Of a stretch of DNA of 64,000 bases, positions 34,301 through 48,072 are shown one piece after another. The notes below the pieces were generated by a model that saw only the letters and a program-made list of their open reading frames with translations, was not told the DNA's origin and made no database searches. Position 1 is the stretch's first letter; each line of letters opens with the position of its first letter. The DNA comes from Metridium senile (taxonomy: Eukaryota > Cnidaria > Anthozoa > Actiniaria > Metridiidae). The position numbers were made by a program, and so were the translations under genes. The DNA lies in NCBI GenBank assembly GCA_949775045.1, contig OX459104.1:6343306-6407305 (forward strand), written 5' to 3'.

Positions 34301-37300
34301 AATCAATGAAATATAGTGTCTAAAAACCACTAGTCGCAAAACAAAACAAAATGAAGGCTGCATAAACATATACACAAGTATATTAGAAACTTTATAAATA
34401 AAATATGAAATATTCTCCATGACATTTTTCAAGTCTTTTAAAACTATCCACTATAACCTAGTAACACATATTTACATCGCATATTCTCAAAGAACAAAGA
34501 CAAGATTTATACTGACAATAGCTAAAGAGTGTAAATTCTTTCTACAACCCTTGAATGTTCAGAAATTTTGCTATTTGCAAAAATTTTAGATGCATAATAT
34601 TTAATACACTGACAAATATTGGCTTGAAATGAAATCATGACTGGAAATTGTTTGAAAACACACATGCGATGAATTCTGTTCATTTCAATAGTGACTCAAT
34701 TTTTGTTTATGCTATGGAACACTATGGCAGATAAAGTCACCTTTTCAGATCGTTTCTATGCATTAATAATATATTTAAAATTATTCAAAGAAAATGTCTG
34801 CATCATCGTTTAACCTGATAAATTTGCCTTTGTATGACAAAATTTCATAGACTTATTTTTCTCTGTAGAGAAGATATAGTATTTACAAACTGAAATAACA
34901 CGGAACTGGGCAACATACTGTATTTATCAATAACAGTTCAATTCCAAACTTACCTTTACATCCACTTTGCACATTACATTGACGCGTCATGTTAATTTGT
35001 TCCACAAAATCCTCTAGCTGTGAAGTCATGGCAATGTGGAATTTGACTGGGAGTTTAATGGACATTTCACTGTCTCTTTCGTTGATTTTCTGCCTAAAAT
35101 AAGTATATAAATATATGCCATATCAGTTCTAGAATACTCAGGAATAACTGGCCACTATAGAAATTCAAGTAGCATCACTCTTTATAAATGATGCAGTAGC
35201 ACAATAGATTCTATTATTATGTAAATAAGTGGCAGGGTACTCTATAGTTTAGCTGACTTCTTGAGTGTTCTACAGCTACCAGTGTTTTTAACACAGCATA
35301 TAGACAAGTAGACGGTTTATATTGCTTTTATAAAACTTTTTTTCAAAGCAAAAACACAATAGTAGTATTTCATATATTTTGTGAAATTGATTCAAAAAGT
35401 TTTCTATATGAGATATCAACAAATTGTTTGAAGATATAGTGAACTACCTAAAACTTGTATTTTAGACATAAATAAAAACTACGAATGCAAGATTCGGGCG
35501 GTTGTTTCACTAGTATGTGTATGCCATCATCACATTCGAGACCGCTTTATATTACACGTAATAAACTTAAAAAATATATGCTTGAAATTGCTTGTTGCAA
35601 CTCGCAGCAGTTCCCTTTTGATAGAAATCGCTTGTTTGAAAAATATCATAGAGACTAGCTAAGCGCGCTCTGACTGGCTAGTGTTTACATCAGAGGACAA
35701 AGAAACGCTCAGCCGACGCAACGCCATGTGCTTTCTTGCTATGCAGCTCCCAGCGTGTTTATATCATAGTTCATATATTTTCAAGTTATTATTATTAGAC
35801 ATTGTAAATGATATTGCTATGAAAAGGGGATATGTCTTGTACCACAAGCACATAACGCGAGTGAGTATCACAAAGCAAAAGTGTCCAAGAAACACAAACG
35901 TCAAAGCATTTGACTTACCATTTCTTTGTTGAAGACTTTTCTGGGGAACTCAGACAGTCATCACTACTTGCTGACGGCAAATAATCATTATCAGACTCAT
36001 CTGAAAGGATTCCTGACTGTTGTTGGGTTCGGATAAACTGTTCAACAGACTTTGAAGAATAAAACGCTTGTCCTTCTGAGTTTGTCCATTTGAAACCCTT
36101 CTGCGTCTTCTCGATTTTCCAGCCATGATTCTCTAAGTATTCACCAACCTCGTCCCCAGGGTCTTCTCGGCCGACTCCAATTCAAGATGGCGGTCGTCGG
36201 GGAGAAGACCCTGGTGTAGGCTGCAATAAGACGATTTTTGATTGGCCGTTGGAAATGACGTCATAGTGTTTCTTAAAAGCTTTTTTATTGGATTAGCGTT
36301 AACAATGCATTGAAACCAAAATGGAGCAAAATGGAGTAATAACAAGGTAGTAGTTTAATATTTATAGTTTTCGTTTTTTTAACGCTGTTTAACGATTGTT
36401 GAATAGTAACTGAAAGAACCTTATTGCTGTTTATATGATAACTTATGTTCAAATGAATTTATTTGTGGAAATATATAAGCTTAGCTTACTAGATTCAAAA
36501 ACTATCGAACGGAAAGACACGAGCAACTGCATTCTAGCAAAATGATATATTTTATAGTCAGTTCGATCTAAGCCAGTACATTCTTTATTTATTGTATAGT
36601 TTGTACACATTCTGAGACTGTTATCAAGAAATGAATATTCATTTGTTGTTGATTGAATGCTTTCGGACTCTTGCTTTCATGGGATTTAAGATTATCCTCC
36701 ACTGCATGAATACATTTTTGTAAAAAAGTTGACACATTTATACTTAATAAATGAATTGAACGTTTTATAGATTAGTATAGTAATTTTATATCTTTGGGTA
36801 TGGATAATGTCATCAATGTTAAATAATATATTTTAAAATGTACTGTGACAATACAATCTTTATGTAACTTAAACATTTGACATTTTCCATATCCCACGAC
36901 ATAAGAACATAGCTGTTAGCAAAAGCATATACTGTCAAGTTGCAAATTAATTTGTCATGAATCATTATGTTTACAACTATAGTGAGTTTCTATTGTTATT
37001 TTATTTGTAAATCCCAGTCCCAGTGCATCCAATCCCCTTTTCCATATCAAAAATAAGGCCAATCCCAGCTCCCATTTTATCCCTTCAGGACCCCTATAGT
37101 GCTCAAAGATGTGAATGCAATCACCACTTTTTGTGAATCAGCATAAAACCAAAAATTATGAAAAACACCTAAATCATTGCAAGAATATTTTCATACAAAG
37201 AAAGAACATTAGTGATTTAGTGAGAAATGAATTCATTTCATTACTGAGACAAAAGATAAAGTTCAGCTGCAGTGATCTTCTTTTGCCTTTCAATGAATTA

Positions 37301-39038
37301 TTTTAATTTCCCACCAAATCACAAATGTACCTGCACAAGGTGTAAATTGCCATTGACTATCCCGAAATACCTGAACCTATTTTGCCAAACTTGTGAAAAT
37401 TAAGTCAGGTTTTACACACATAAAAAATCACTTTTTTAATGTCTCAATCTTCTAGCTGGACATGTGTGCCCTACTAATGGGGGAGACTCAGAAACACACT
37501 CACCACCGCTACGTTTAATATTTTGCACACAACTCTGCTCACATGTTCATTTTTGCTGAGGGAGGAAAACCGGATAACCCAGATAAAAACCTTTGTGGCA
37601 TAGGAGAGAAAAACACATCAAACAAACACATGTATAATTTTGGTGTGTTGGCTATATATAGTTCAAACTTTTATTATTAATTTTTATGCTTATGTTTTAA
37701 TAGCTAAAACATATACTCATAGCAATTTATTAGCTATTACCAAACTAACATTTTGCCAGTAATAAACAATATTCAACTAATGATGTTCTTGTATTTTTTT
37801 ACTTTAAATATAACAGCAGTCCACTTTAAATTTGTTCATTTTCCAGTGTTATTCTGCAATATTACAGGATGCAGACACCCTGTTATCTCATAGTAAATTT
37901 ATTGATGCCTGTATTAAATCAATATCTGGTAAATGAAAACATAAAATGAAACACCCTGGTGTCAATTAAAAAACAACAAGATATGTTTATTAGATGTAAC
38001 CCTAAAATAATAAAAACACTACTATTGCAATCCAAGCAGATGATTGTCCCACAATTATCTAAATATTATAATATTATCCTTTTTTAAAAGTGGACAACCA
38101 AGCTCAGTATTAAGCCAATTACCCTCACATATTGCCAACCATTTAATTTTTTTTATACTGACATTTGATTTTCTTTTACAGTCATTAAAGTGCATGCACT
38201 GAGCAGCTTACTGTAATAATGAGGTTTTTAATTGTTTACTTAAATAATAATTGAGAATAAATGTCAATTGAAACAGAAACTTGTACACATTAAAGCTGTC
38301 CATTGAATTAATCATATCAGTTTTTAATAGTGATATATAGTTAAACATGTACTATACAGCCAGTAAAGATATTAAGATAAAAGATTCAACTATTATCTGA
38401 TCCACATACTTTGAAATATAACACCCGGCCCATGTCAACTTCAGCATGTGTTTCTTTCCATATAGGGAATGTTCGACATAGTTGCTCAGCACTGCACAAG
38501 AAATATACTCACATTCATCAACAATAATTGACTCTATTAGCTTCAAAATAAATCCTGTGCTAGACTGTCAATAGGGGTCAATAGAACCAAATCTTCTCTG
38601 ATTCGAACTATTCCAATGGCTAAATAAACACAAGCATCGGATTGCCATGTGATCTGATTATATATAACAAGATTTTCGTAAGTATAAACGCCAAATTCAC
38701 TTGAGGTTATTATCTTTTGGTTCTAAATGCACCAATTAACTCCATAACTTTCAATCGCCGGCAGCCATTTTGTTTTTAATTTTCAAAGGAATAACGCATG
38801 CGCAGTTTTATTTGGCAGCCATTTTGTTTAGTAAACACGTGATCAAAATCTCCACAGATCGTGGAGATTTTGGTCACGTGTTTCCAGCCTACACCAGGGT
38901 CTTCTCCCCGACGACCGCCATCTTGAATTGGAGTCGGCCGAGAAGACCCTGGGGACGAGGTTGAGTATTCACTTGTGAGCCAGTTCCTGCACCACGTAAA
39001 GAATGGGCATCAAGAGACCGCTTTCGGTCGTTAAACAT
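31367..39038 (-). CDS. Mutator-like transposase, multi-exon, 5' end split by a MULE
   Basis: Exons on the minus strand: A 36144-35919, B 35093-34954, C 33756-31962, D 31628-31367. Phases 2/1/2 join without a stop. Exon A has HGWKIEKTQKGFKW and AFYSSKSVEQFI, which resemble an MBD/TAM-type fold. Exon C has CSGCGTEI, then SDGCWLIRGFHS (first Asp), WQDQDSTAEISFRSIF (second Asp) and GGHVGRSHGNNLKEYK, the order seen in Mutator-like transposases of cnidarians. C/H clusters CCCEGKKHSKSCGC and an 80-residue Asp/Ser/Asn/Gly run follow. Exon D ends in a Zn knuckle, CKCGSKEHSRISHKSC, then PLN. A likely first segment (MFNDRKRS, 39038-38964) is separated by the element at 36145-38963 and is one base out of frame, so the gene may now be inactive. 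Confidence 0.7.
32430..32690. repeat. GAT/AGT-type minisatellite in exon C
   Basis: Degenerate 9-21-bp units on the minus strand encode GDSNDDGGND-like runs. Frames on the plus strand (Ser/Leu- or Ile/Thr-rich) are shadows of this repeat. Confidence 0.8.
33757..34953 (-). other. Intron of the Mutator-like transposase
   Basis: 1.2 kb, AT-rich, ending TTTTAACAG on the minus strand. Contains the hammerhead-like dispersed repeat at 34060-34160. Confidence 0.6.
34060..34160 (+). repeat. Dispersed repeat fragment with hammerhead-like core
   Basis: CTGAAGA at 34072-34078 is followed by a hairpin (GACTTCC / GGATGTC) and GAAA at 34099-34102, then CGTCAG. This is the order of the hammerhead ribozyme core (CUGANGA, stem II, GAAA). 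Stem III and the cleavage triplet are not evident. Hammerhead motifs are known from Penelope-like elements and retrozymes. Confidence 0.35.
35094..35918 (-). other. Intron of the Mutator-like transposase (A/B)
   Basis: 825 bp with a GTAAGT donor and a TATTTTAG acceptor on the minus strand. No other feature seen. Confidence 0.6.
36145..38963. mobile_element. Non-autonomous Mutator-like element, copy 2
   Basis: Identical to 197-3015. Target duplication AGTATTCAC at 36136-36144 and 38964-38972. Splits the 5' part of the Mutator-like transposase gene. Confidence 0.8.
38833..38883. repeat. Hairpin with two CACGTG sites (copy 2)
   Basis: Identical to 2885-2935. Confidence 0.85.
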
Positions 39039-39350
39039 TTCTTTTTTACAAAGAAGTCAAAGTTATTTCAGAGTTATTTCAATATACGATTCAAGAGAGT
39101 TTGTTCACACGCAATACACTGCTGGTTCGTGTTTCAAGTGTGATCTGCGCATGTGCAAAACCCGTTGCTATGGATGACGTCATTTGTTTTGACCGCATCG
39201 CGTGGATTCGTGAAAACGTCGCAAATTCGGCCTTTTCTCGCACTCTCCGGATGCTTTACGGACCAACATCGATTGAAAAACGAACCTGAATTGATCTCAA
39301 AACATATGAATCAAAATGGCGGCCATTCGAATCGATGTGAGCGTTTTATA
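39039..39350 (-). promoter_or_regulatory. Promoter-like region of the Mutator-like transposase (copy 2)
   Basis: Identical to 3091-3402. CRE TGACGTCA at 39175-39182, with NRF1-like and YY1-like sites near it. Confidence 0.45.
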
Positions 39351-39455
39351 GGCAAGTTCAACAGTAAATAGCGGACCTTAGGCTATTAAAATGGCGAAAA
39401 GTAAACCAAAACATAACGTAGAAGTTTGAAACTTGGCACAAAAGTAATTTAAACA

Positions 39456-39590
39456 TAAAAGAAACTTCTCACCGCAGCCCTGAGCAAAATATTTTATTGT
39501 TAAGCTTTAGCGACCAGTCAAAGTCAAATATCGCTCATATCTCGCGTAAATATATTTTTGCTCAGGGCTGCGGTGAAAAGTTTCCTTTTT
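39456..39590. mobile_element. Short foldback MITE (copy 2)
   Basis: Identical to 3508-3642. Confidence 0.75.
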
Positions 39591-40146
39591 GCCTGACATT
39601 GACATATCCGAAATTTGATTTACAAAATAATTTATTCCTGTCGATATATTTCGAATAAATCAATTTTAAGCCTTGGGTTTCCTTTGCATTTTTGACACCT
39701 TAGGTGTGAAGTTTCACACCTTCCAATATTTTTTTAGCGGGAAAATTATATGTAGTACCTGGTTATGTAATAATAATTGATATATTATTAATACATTTTC
39801 AGTAATAGTTTGTCAAATGACAAGCACTTTAGCCATTCCTACCACCTTAACAGCCATCTTACATCAATTGCAACTGCATGATGGGCATCATTAAGCCTGA
39901 ATGCAGGGATTCCACTTTCTAAAAGAAATTAGCCTGGTGATCTCACATGTGAATAAAACTAGCGTGAGAGATCTTTGGGAATCAGCAATTTGATAAAATA
40001 TCTCTCCTACTAAGCCATATTTGGAAGTTATGACTTTACAAAAACATGACAAACGCAAAGTTTTCTTAGTATATGAAACATAGGGATATCCCCTTTCCAT
40101 TTTTTACAGAATTTCCCAGCATGCAATGCAGGAATGATTAGTATTT

Positions 40147-41199
40147 AGCCTTATAGAATAAAGGAGCATTTAATTTAATAACAGACAACATATTGAAGAT
40201 ATCTGAATTTTTGCTTGATTTCCTGATTCCTTAGCATGAGTCGGTCACAAATATGAGTCGCGGGTAGTGAAAATGTTTTCGATGGATGGTGTTAAGGGGT
40301 ATTTTAAGGTAATTCGTCCCCATTCCCCCTCCTAAAAAGGATGTTTTTTTTAAAAAGCATCTTACAGGAGTCACAGTGAGATAGTTCCTAAAAAGGATGT
40401 TTTTTTTAAAAAGCATCTTACAGGAGTCACAGTGAGATAGTTTCTTTGCCAAAGTATAGTTAGTCAACAAATCTATTGGGTCTACATGTTTTGGTCAAAA
40501 TGTCGCTTCGGCATGATGCGAGCAAAGCTCAAAGAAAATTAGAAATTGAAATTAACCCCCTGAAATTCATTTTGAGGAGTAATAACGCGCAAATTTGAAC
40601 TCAGCATCCAAAATTACATAGGAATAGTCAGTTTTATAAGTTCTAGGTATGTGGCAATATTTAAACATTAATTAATTAATGACTGTATTATATCTATATT
40701 AGCCTTATAGAATAAAGGAGCATTTAATTTAATAACAGACAACATATTGAAGATATCTGAATTTTTGCTTGATTTCCTGATTCCTTAGCATGAGTCGGTC
40801 ACAAATATGAGTCGCGGGTAGTGAAAATGTTTTCGATGGATGGTGTTAAGGGGTATTTTAAGGTAATTCGTCCCCATTCCCCCTCCTAAAAAGGACGTTT
40901 TTTTTAAAAAGCATCTTACAGGAGTCACAGGGAGATAGTTTCTTTGCCAAAGTATAGTTAGTCAACAAATCTATTGGGTCTACATGTTTTGGTCAAAATG
41001 TCGCTTCGGCATGATGCGAGCAAAGCTCGAAGAAAATTAGAAATTGAAATTAACCCCCCTGAAATTCATTTTGAGGAGTAATAACGCGTAAATTTGAACT
41101 CAGCATCCAAAATTACATAGGAATAGTCAGTTTTCTAAGTTCTAGGTATGTGGCAATATTTAAACATTAATTAATTAATGACTGTATTATATCTATATT
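40147..41199 (+). repeat. Two tandem ~500-bp repeats (copy 2)
   Basis: Units 40147-40700 and 40701-41199. The first contains the extra 56-bp tandem duplication starting CCTAAAAAGGATG that copy 1 lacks. Confidence 0.9.
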
Positions 41200-41593
41200 A
41201 GCCTTATAGAATTATTATTATCATTATTATTATTATTATTGTTGTTCTCATTTATTTAATTGGCTAAATCGAAAATAGAGAAGCATCTGTCGATTTATCA
41301 GCGATCATATATACCAAACGTCTACCTGGAGTTTCGACCAGTACCAACCTACTATATGTGAGACGAACATACTATGATGAACAAGACAAACGGTTTACTT
41401 GAGTTCAGACTTATTTACTAGTTCGGAAGCATCTTGTTCTATTGCCTTATTCTCAACTGTTTATTTGGCTACATCAAACTGAGAGATCGAAACATCAGTC
41501 TATCAAAACAAGCGTCTACCTGGACTTTTGACCAGTCTATTTCTATTTGTTATAGACTTTTGATCTATCTACATCAGGTCAGAAGAACTTACC

Positions 41594-42275
41594 ATGATGA
41601 ACAATACAAACATTTCAAGCTCGAGTTTAAATCTAAGCATTTATGTGGTTTATCCGTTGATCACCGTAAACGCTTTTGGCTCAATCGTGGCATTTGGCTT
41701 TAATCTGGTGACCATCTTCGCGTTTATGAAAACATCATCATTAAGGGCCTCCCTGTCCTATATACTCATTCTTAAGCTTAATTTACCGATTAGTGGTTTT
41801 TTGGTAGGGCTAGTTATTCAGCCTCTTTATTGCGGTTATGTTTTTGCTTGTTTGGATTCTTCTTACTGAATTGAACATATCCGTACTTTATTGAGTCAAA
41901 TTGGTTTACCTTTGTGCTTTTGGTTCCATCATGACGATATTTTTCATCACCATTGATCGCTTCTTATCAATTACAACTCTCAATGAATACAAATTAATTG
42001 TGACACTGAAAAGATGTTACATGGCAGTGGTGATAGTTTGGATGTTCATGACGTCGTTCAGCGGCTTTACAATGATTCCCAAAGTTCGAAATCCAGTTTG
42101 AATCATTGCAATAGTCATCGTTGGTTTATGGGTATTAAGCGGTGTGATTCTGACGATTTGGATATCCAAAGCTCTCAAGAAACACATAGCAAAAATCAAG
42201 GACCAAAGCGATCAGAAGGAACCAACTTTGAATGTAAAACAAAATATAAAAGATCGGTCACCTAACTATGGTTAG
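41594..42275 (+). pseudogene. Class A GPCR remnant (copy B)
   Basis: Same sequence and same lesions as 5590-6271. Confidence 0.8.
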
Positions 42276-43193
42276 GCTTTGCAGACGATCTGGCAATACT
42301 AACAATATCAAAATAACAATATATACATAAAAAATACAAACAATATCATCAGTGGAGCTTCAAAAGTCACTAGAAATCATGCACTTATTATGCAAAAGAT
42401 TTGGTCTCAAGATGAGACTCGAAAAAATTAAAACAATGGTCATGGCTGACAAGTTCGCTAATGGTGATGAATACCCAAAGTCTATCTGTACTATGGTTGA
42501 ATTTTCTCTTGAAAATGTTAGAACATTTACGCATCTTGGACAAATATTTCAGTATAATCAACCATATACAGCAACAAAGGAGCTCCTTAAAAGGAAATAT
42601 AATGCTATCAACTCCTACCACACTGAGGAAATCATCTACAAAAACCATTCATTACCTTAAAGACCAGAAGGATTATATTTGATTCCCTAGTTAGAAGCAA
42701 GTTGACATACGCCTGTCAAACATGGTCGACTACAGCTACATCGCTTAACACTCTAAGCAGTGTTTACTGTAGACAGCTACGAAATCTAGTAAAAGGCGGT
42801 ACCTCCAGAACGCTCACTCCTGTTGACAAGAACCTCCCACTTGTTTACAAAGAACAGAAATTTGACATGGCATATAAACTGAGAAGCAACCAAATCTAAA
42901 TCTAAAGTGGCGCAACCCCACTATTAGACTTTGTTTATAGGCAGCAACTCAAATGGTTCTCACATATTATCCGATCACCGAATTCAAGGTATATAAAGAA
43001 ATTAACTTTTACAGATGAAAAGAACTCGAGACGTGGTCAACCACTCGACTCCTTACTTTGGAACGTGTTGTATATAGAAGATATGTAAACGACAAAACAG
43101 AAATCAGAAAGGCCGGTTTTGGTAGAATTCAAACCTTACAGGCCCTTGTTTAGTCTTGCCTAATCTAATAGAGGGGCGCGAAGAATATTAATA
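42273..43193 (+). mobile_element. 5'-truncated LINE 3' end (copy B)
   Basis: Same as 6269-7189, with FADDLAIL retained. Confidence 0.8.
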
Positions 43194-43202
43194 TTATTAT
43201 TA

Positions 43203-43290
<88 letters not shown>

Positions 43291-43317
43291 AAAATGTGAT
43301 TATTAATAAGGTATATG

Positions 43318-43363
<46 letters not shown>
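43194..43363. repeat. (ATT)n and (TA)n microsatellites (copy B)
   Basis: ATT run 43194-43288 and TA run 43324-43363, with lengths equal to copy A. Confidence 0.95.
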
Positions 43364-43364
<1 letters not shown>

Positions 43365-43800
43365 CGAGTGCTCTGATTGGTTGAAGAACTACTACTTAAT
43401 TGAACCATCTTATTAAACTAGTCAAAATATTAATAATCTAGCAAAGGTAAATGTTTCTTTCTAAAAATATTTTGACGAGTTTCTTGTCTTTTGGCTGAGA
43501 GAGAATGAGCCCCAGAGTAAAGCGGCCGAGCGGGAGACTGGAAGAGAGAGAGAAGCAGAGACTTATTTACAGCATGGGTAAACACCAACACAGAATTTGT
43601 AGAAAAGACTTGGACACAATTCCCAATAACGAAATGCTTTAATTGAATGTATAATTAGTTTAAACATTTTTTGCTTTATGATATATGAAATATCCCCACG
43701 ATAAATAGACTCAACTACAATCTTGTTTTTCGTGTAGTTCCAGAATAAATCCAAAAGAGTATGGATATTTTCTTGAACTACACAATAAAAAATGTGGTCT

Positions 43801-44164
43801 TTATTTAAGATTGTCTTGAATATTGTCAGGAATCTTGGCATTTTCAAAGGGAGAGTCTTCTTTCACCATCATGCCTTTATTGGCCCGTTTGGCTAGTTTA
43901 TTGAGATTGCGACCTGGACTCTTCCAATGTCCCTCACTATTAATCAAATATATATACACCCATTTCAAAAATCGTTATCGTAATCAAAGCTACAGTCCAC
44001 ACTCTGAAGCCTGCAAAGGAGGTCGGTATTTCTTCTCTTGTTATCGATTTATTCACATAGCACATGCATGTTTTGGTTGTACATGTTTGTGTCATATAAC
44101 CATAGCAAGTTGTTGCAGTGGTAGGCGATGAAACAAATATTTCTTAAAAATACGTCTCAAATAT
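43801..44164 (-). pseudogene. Membrane-protein remnant (copy B)
   Basis: Same as 7797-8160. The foldback copy of its hydrophobic exon is at 43949-44256. Confidence 0.45.
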
Positions 44165-44607
44165 AATTATGGTGATATTACCGACATCCTTAGCAGGCTT
44201 CAGAGTGTGGACTGTAGTTTTGATTACGACAACAATTATTGAATTAGGTGTAAACAAAAAATATATATATAAACAAACAAACACAAATATATATAAACTA
44301 ACAAACACAGATATATATAAACAAAGAAACAAACAAAAATATATCAACAAACAAACAAAAATATATAATCAAACAAACAAAACATAGCTCCGTGATTTTG
44401 AACATTTGATATTTCCAAGTAGAAACCCACTTTTAAAAACAATTAAACATCTAGAGAAGCCTTTCACAGCACAATATGATTATATATTATCATACGACTT
44501 ATAGCGGGCGACAAAATAATATATATCATTCAAAGAGTTCTGGAGGCTCTACTGTCCGCTCGATATTAAACGAGAGTCTTAGGTTCCGGGCAAACGGCTT
44601 CATTTAC

Positions 44608-44669
44608 CTTTCTTGGAACGTTGTTAGTGCAAGAAACACTAAAACCAGCACAATCAAAGAACGATTCAT
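44608..44669 (-). CDS. Signal-peptide first exon (copy B)
   Basis: Same as 8604-8665. MNRSLIVLVLVFLALTTFQE then a splice donor. Confidence 0.5.
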
Positions 44670-44869
44670 TGTATGGATGTAACGAAACTGAAAAGAAAAG
44701 ATCACAATGTAATTTGAACTGAAACGTCGGTGGCCATAAGAAATAGACGAAGAAGAAGCAAAAGAGAAAGAAGAATAAGAAAAAGGCAAAGAAGATGAAC
44801 AAGAAATAATTAGAAAGAATAAGCACAAGAAGAACAAGAAGAACATGTGCAAGAAGAAGATTTACAAAA

Positions 44870-45048
44870 CAGTGGAACCCCGCTTTACGGCCACCCGCTT
44901 AATACGGCCACCCCGTTATTGCGACCAGTTTTTTTGGTCCCGACAAAGTGCCTGCCCATACATTTTCTTTAAAATTTACCCACTTAATACGACCACCCCG
45001 TTAATACGGCCACTTGGGACTGTCCCTTCGCTGGCCGGGGTTTCACTA
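44870..45048. mobile_element. MITE with CAGTGGAACCCCG termini (copy B)
   Basis: Same as 8866-9044. Confidence 0.65.
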
Positions 45049-45521
45049 TACAATGTTGCGTTGAAATCTTCATTTTGAAAGTTGTCTAGTTATCCTTAGT
45101 CTTTGTCCACGTTCTGGTCTTTTCCCTTGAGTATTTTTAAAAGAGCCTTTCTACGTAAGCTTCGAGTACACTACCCTTCGATTTTGTTGAATGGCAATGT
45201 TGAAGCCGTTTACTATCCCCTTTCAACGTTGTTGAACACAGTGGAGAGGGTTTGGAAAACAGGTTTTAACATAACCATTCAAAAAAATCAAACATATGTA
45301 GAAGAAAATGTTGAAACCGTTTGACTATCGCCCCTTTCTTCAACATCGTTCAGAACAACCATTTTACAACGTTCATCAAAATCAAACCGATGTTGAAGCA
45401 AAAGTTAAAGTCGTTAACAGGGAAATTTACCTGATAAGCTGTAGTTGACCAAGTAGAAGCAGTCCAATTGTTAACTATGGTATGACCAAAGAGAGAATCA
45501 AACTCTTTTATGTACAATTCT

Positions 45522-46909
45522 GTTGATTAATTAGTAATTCATTTTAGCCTGTTGCACGTTTCCCCCTAAAATATAGACAGTGACATCCAAAATGTCGACA
45601 GCAACGTGTGGGTTTTATCATTGTGTTCGATCTAAGGGGCATATGAAGGGGTCCTAGTAGTGGTACGCGATATGGTCTCAAGAAGTGGTGACATTCTTAT
45701 TCTCTAAAGCCGACATAGGTCATCGAATTGTCGATGTTGACAGGTGTCAATAATGACAGTGATATCCAAAATGTCGACAGCAACGTATGGGTTTTATCAT
45801 TTTGTTCGATCTAAGGGGCATATGAAGGGGTCATGGTGGTACGCGATATGGTCTCAAGAAGTGGTGACATTCTTGTTCTTTAAAGCTGACATAGGTCATC
45901 AAATAGTCGATGGTAACAGGTTTCAATAGTGACATCCAAAATGTCAACAGCAACGTGTGGGTTTTATCATTGTGTTCGATCTAAGGGGCATATGAAGGGA
46001 TCCTAGCGATACGCGATATGGCCTCAAGAAGTGGTGACATTCTTATTCTCTAAAGCCGACATAGGTCATCGAATTGTCGATGTTGACAGGTGTCAATAAT
46101 GACAGTGACATCCAAAATGTCGACAGCAAGGTGTGGGTTTTATTATCGTGTTCGATCTAAGGGGCATATGAAGGGGTGCTAGCGATACGTGAATTTGCCT
46201 CAAGAAGTAGCAACATTCTTATTTTTCATCGCCAGAAAAGTCGAACCAAATTGGAGGAGCCTAATATGCAGATTTTATCAAGCATGTATAGATGCCAATG
46301 AAATGCATTGTCTTTTGTCAAATATGATTGGCTTACGGTACGTGTACTATTACTCTGATAAACTTGACGGCAGGAATGAGAAAGGAAGGATATTATTCAG
46401 TTTGCATATTTTGCTGCACGAAAATCGGCTTCAGGGGCGAGAAACTTCACGCTGTAGTAGAATAATATTTTCCATATCAATGTTTTTTCTAAACAAAATT
46501 GTCGTTTTTGCATATTAACTTTGTTATTGAAATACAAAGAATTTGTCACATATGTGAATATCACGACTGAAATACAATAACTTATTTTAATTAAAATTAA
46601 AATTAATTTCATTAAAATTAAAATTAATTTAATTAATTAAAAATATATTTGAATATTTTAAATTTTTTTAATTGGATGTCATTATTGAAACCTGTTACCA
46701 TCGACAATTCGATTACCTATGGCGGCTTTAAAGAACAACAATGTCACCACTTCTTGAGACCATATCGCGTACCACTAGGGCCCCTTCATATGCCCCTTAG
46801 ATCGAACATAATGATAAAACCCACACGTTGCTGTCGACATTTTGGATGTCACTGTCTTTTTTTAGGGAGAAACTTGCAACAGGCTAAAATGAATTTCTAA
46901 TTAATCAAC
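45522..46909. mobile_element. Foldback element with ~175-bp tandem repeats (copy B)
   Basis: Same as 9518-10905. Confidence 0.8.
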
Positions 46910-47288
46910 ATAGTTATGCATAATTAATTAATTAAAATTACGCTCTATTGTGATGACCGTTTGGCGCAGACAAAGAACGAACATCAACAAAACATTTGCC
47001 AATTTTTGAAACCTGAATAATACAGAAACAGATTGTCCTGATTTTGAGACCGTAATAATTGAGTAATTTTGAGCAAATCGGTCATTTGACAAAAGAATGA
47101 GTGCTGGAAATCATACCAAGTTATAAGTTTTAAAACGGACACACATTTTAACGTTTTGGCGTTGTTTCTGTGTTTTTTGTTATTGCTTGTAATTTGGTTA
47201 ATCAACCTAGAGAGGGAAGAGTTGTTTTAATGACGCGGTTGCCGAGTATCAAGGATAGGAAATTCTGGTTCCCTACATTCTCTCTTAA

Positions 47289-48072
47289 ACGGCGTTTACA
47301 TGAGCAATTTTTCCTTGACAAGTATCCTTGACAATTTTCATTGCTCGTGTAGACGATCAGCAAGTTTTTCTTGACGTTTTTATATTGACAAGATTTCCTT
47401 GCTCGTGTAGATGATGACCAAGTTTTCCTTGACAAGTTTAGGTTGTGCCCACAATGAATTGCAATCAGCGGAGTACTAACATAATATTGGTTCCAGTCCC
47501 TTGTCGAGTAAAAATCTCTTCACGAAACGACGTACTCAAACTCTATACTTTCACTAAAAAGCCTTTAAATGTATTTTATTTAAAACATAAACTTTTTAAT
47601 GTCTAATTTTCATGTTAAATATTATTACTACCTTTCAAACTGGGCAATTCTACGTCGGGAATTTCTTCACGAAGAGCCTTCCTCGTACTCCTTTTTTTTA
47701 ATATTACGATTTCGATAGGATTCATGTTTAGTATTCCATAGACTCTCTCTGGATTGGAGTAAATCCAATAAAAGATAAACAGCTTTATCGGTCGAATTTA
47801 TTTTTGCTTTGACTGCCATTTTGTATATTTTGACTGATCGTGCAAAAAGACTGAAAACTAACTAATCTCATTAATATTCCTTGCCGCATTTTCCTTGTAG
47901 TCCGTCTACACTAGCAAATTTTATCCTTGGCAATTATTCCTTGTCAAGGAAAAGTCAACATGCTAGCTTTTCCTTGTCAAGGAAAAATTGTTCATTTTAC
48001 TCCATCTACACGAGCAATACTTCCTTGTCATGGAAAACATGTTAAGGAAATATTGCTCGTGTAAACGCCTCT
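47289..48072. mobile_element. TTAA-flanked foldback element (copy B)
   Basis: Same as 11285-12068, including both TTAA flanks. Confidence 0.7.
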
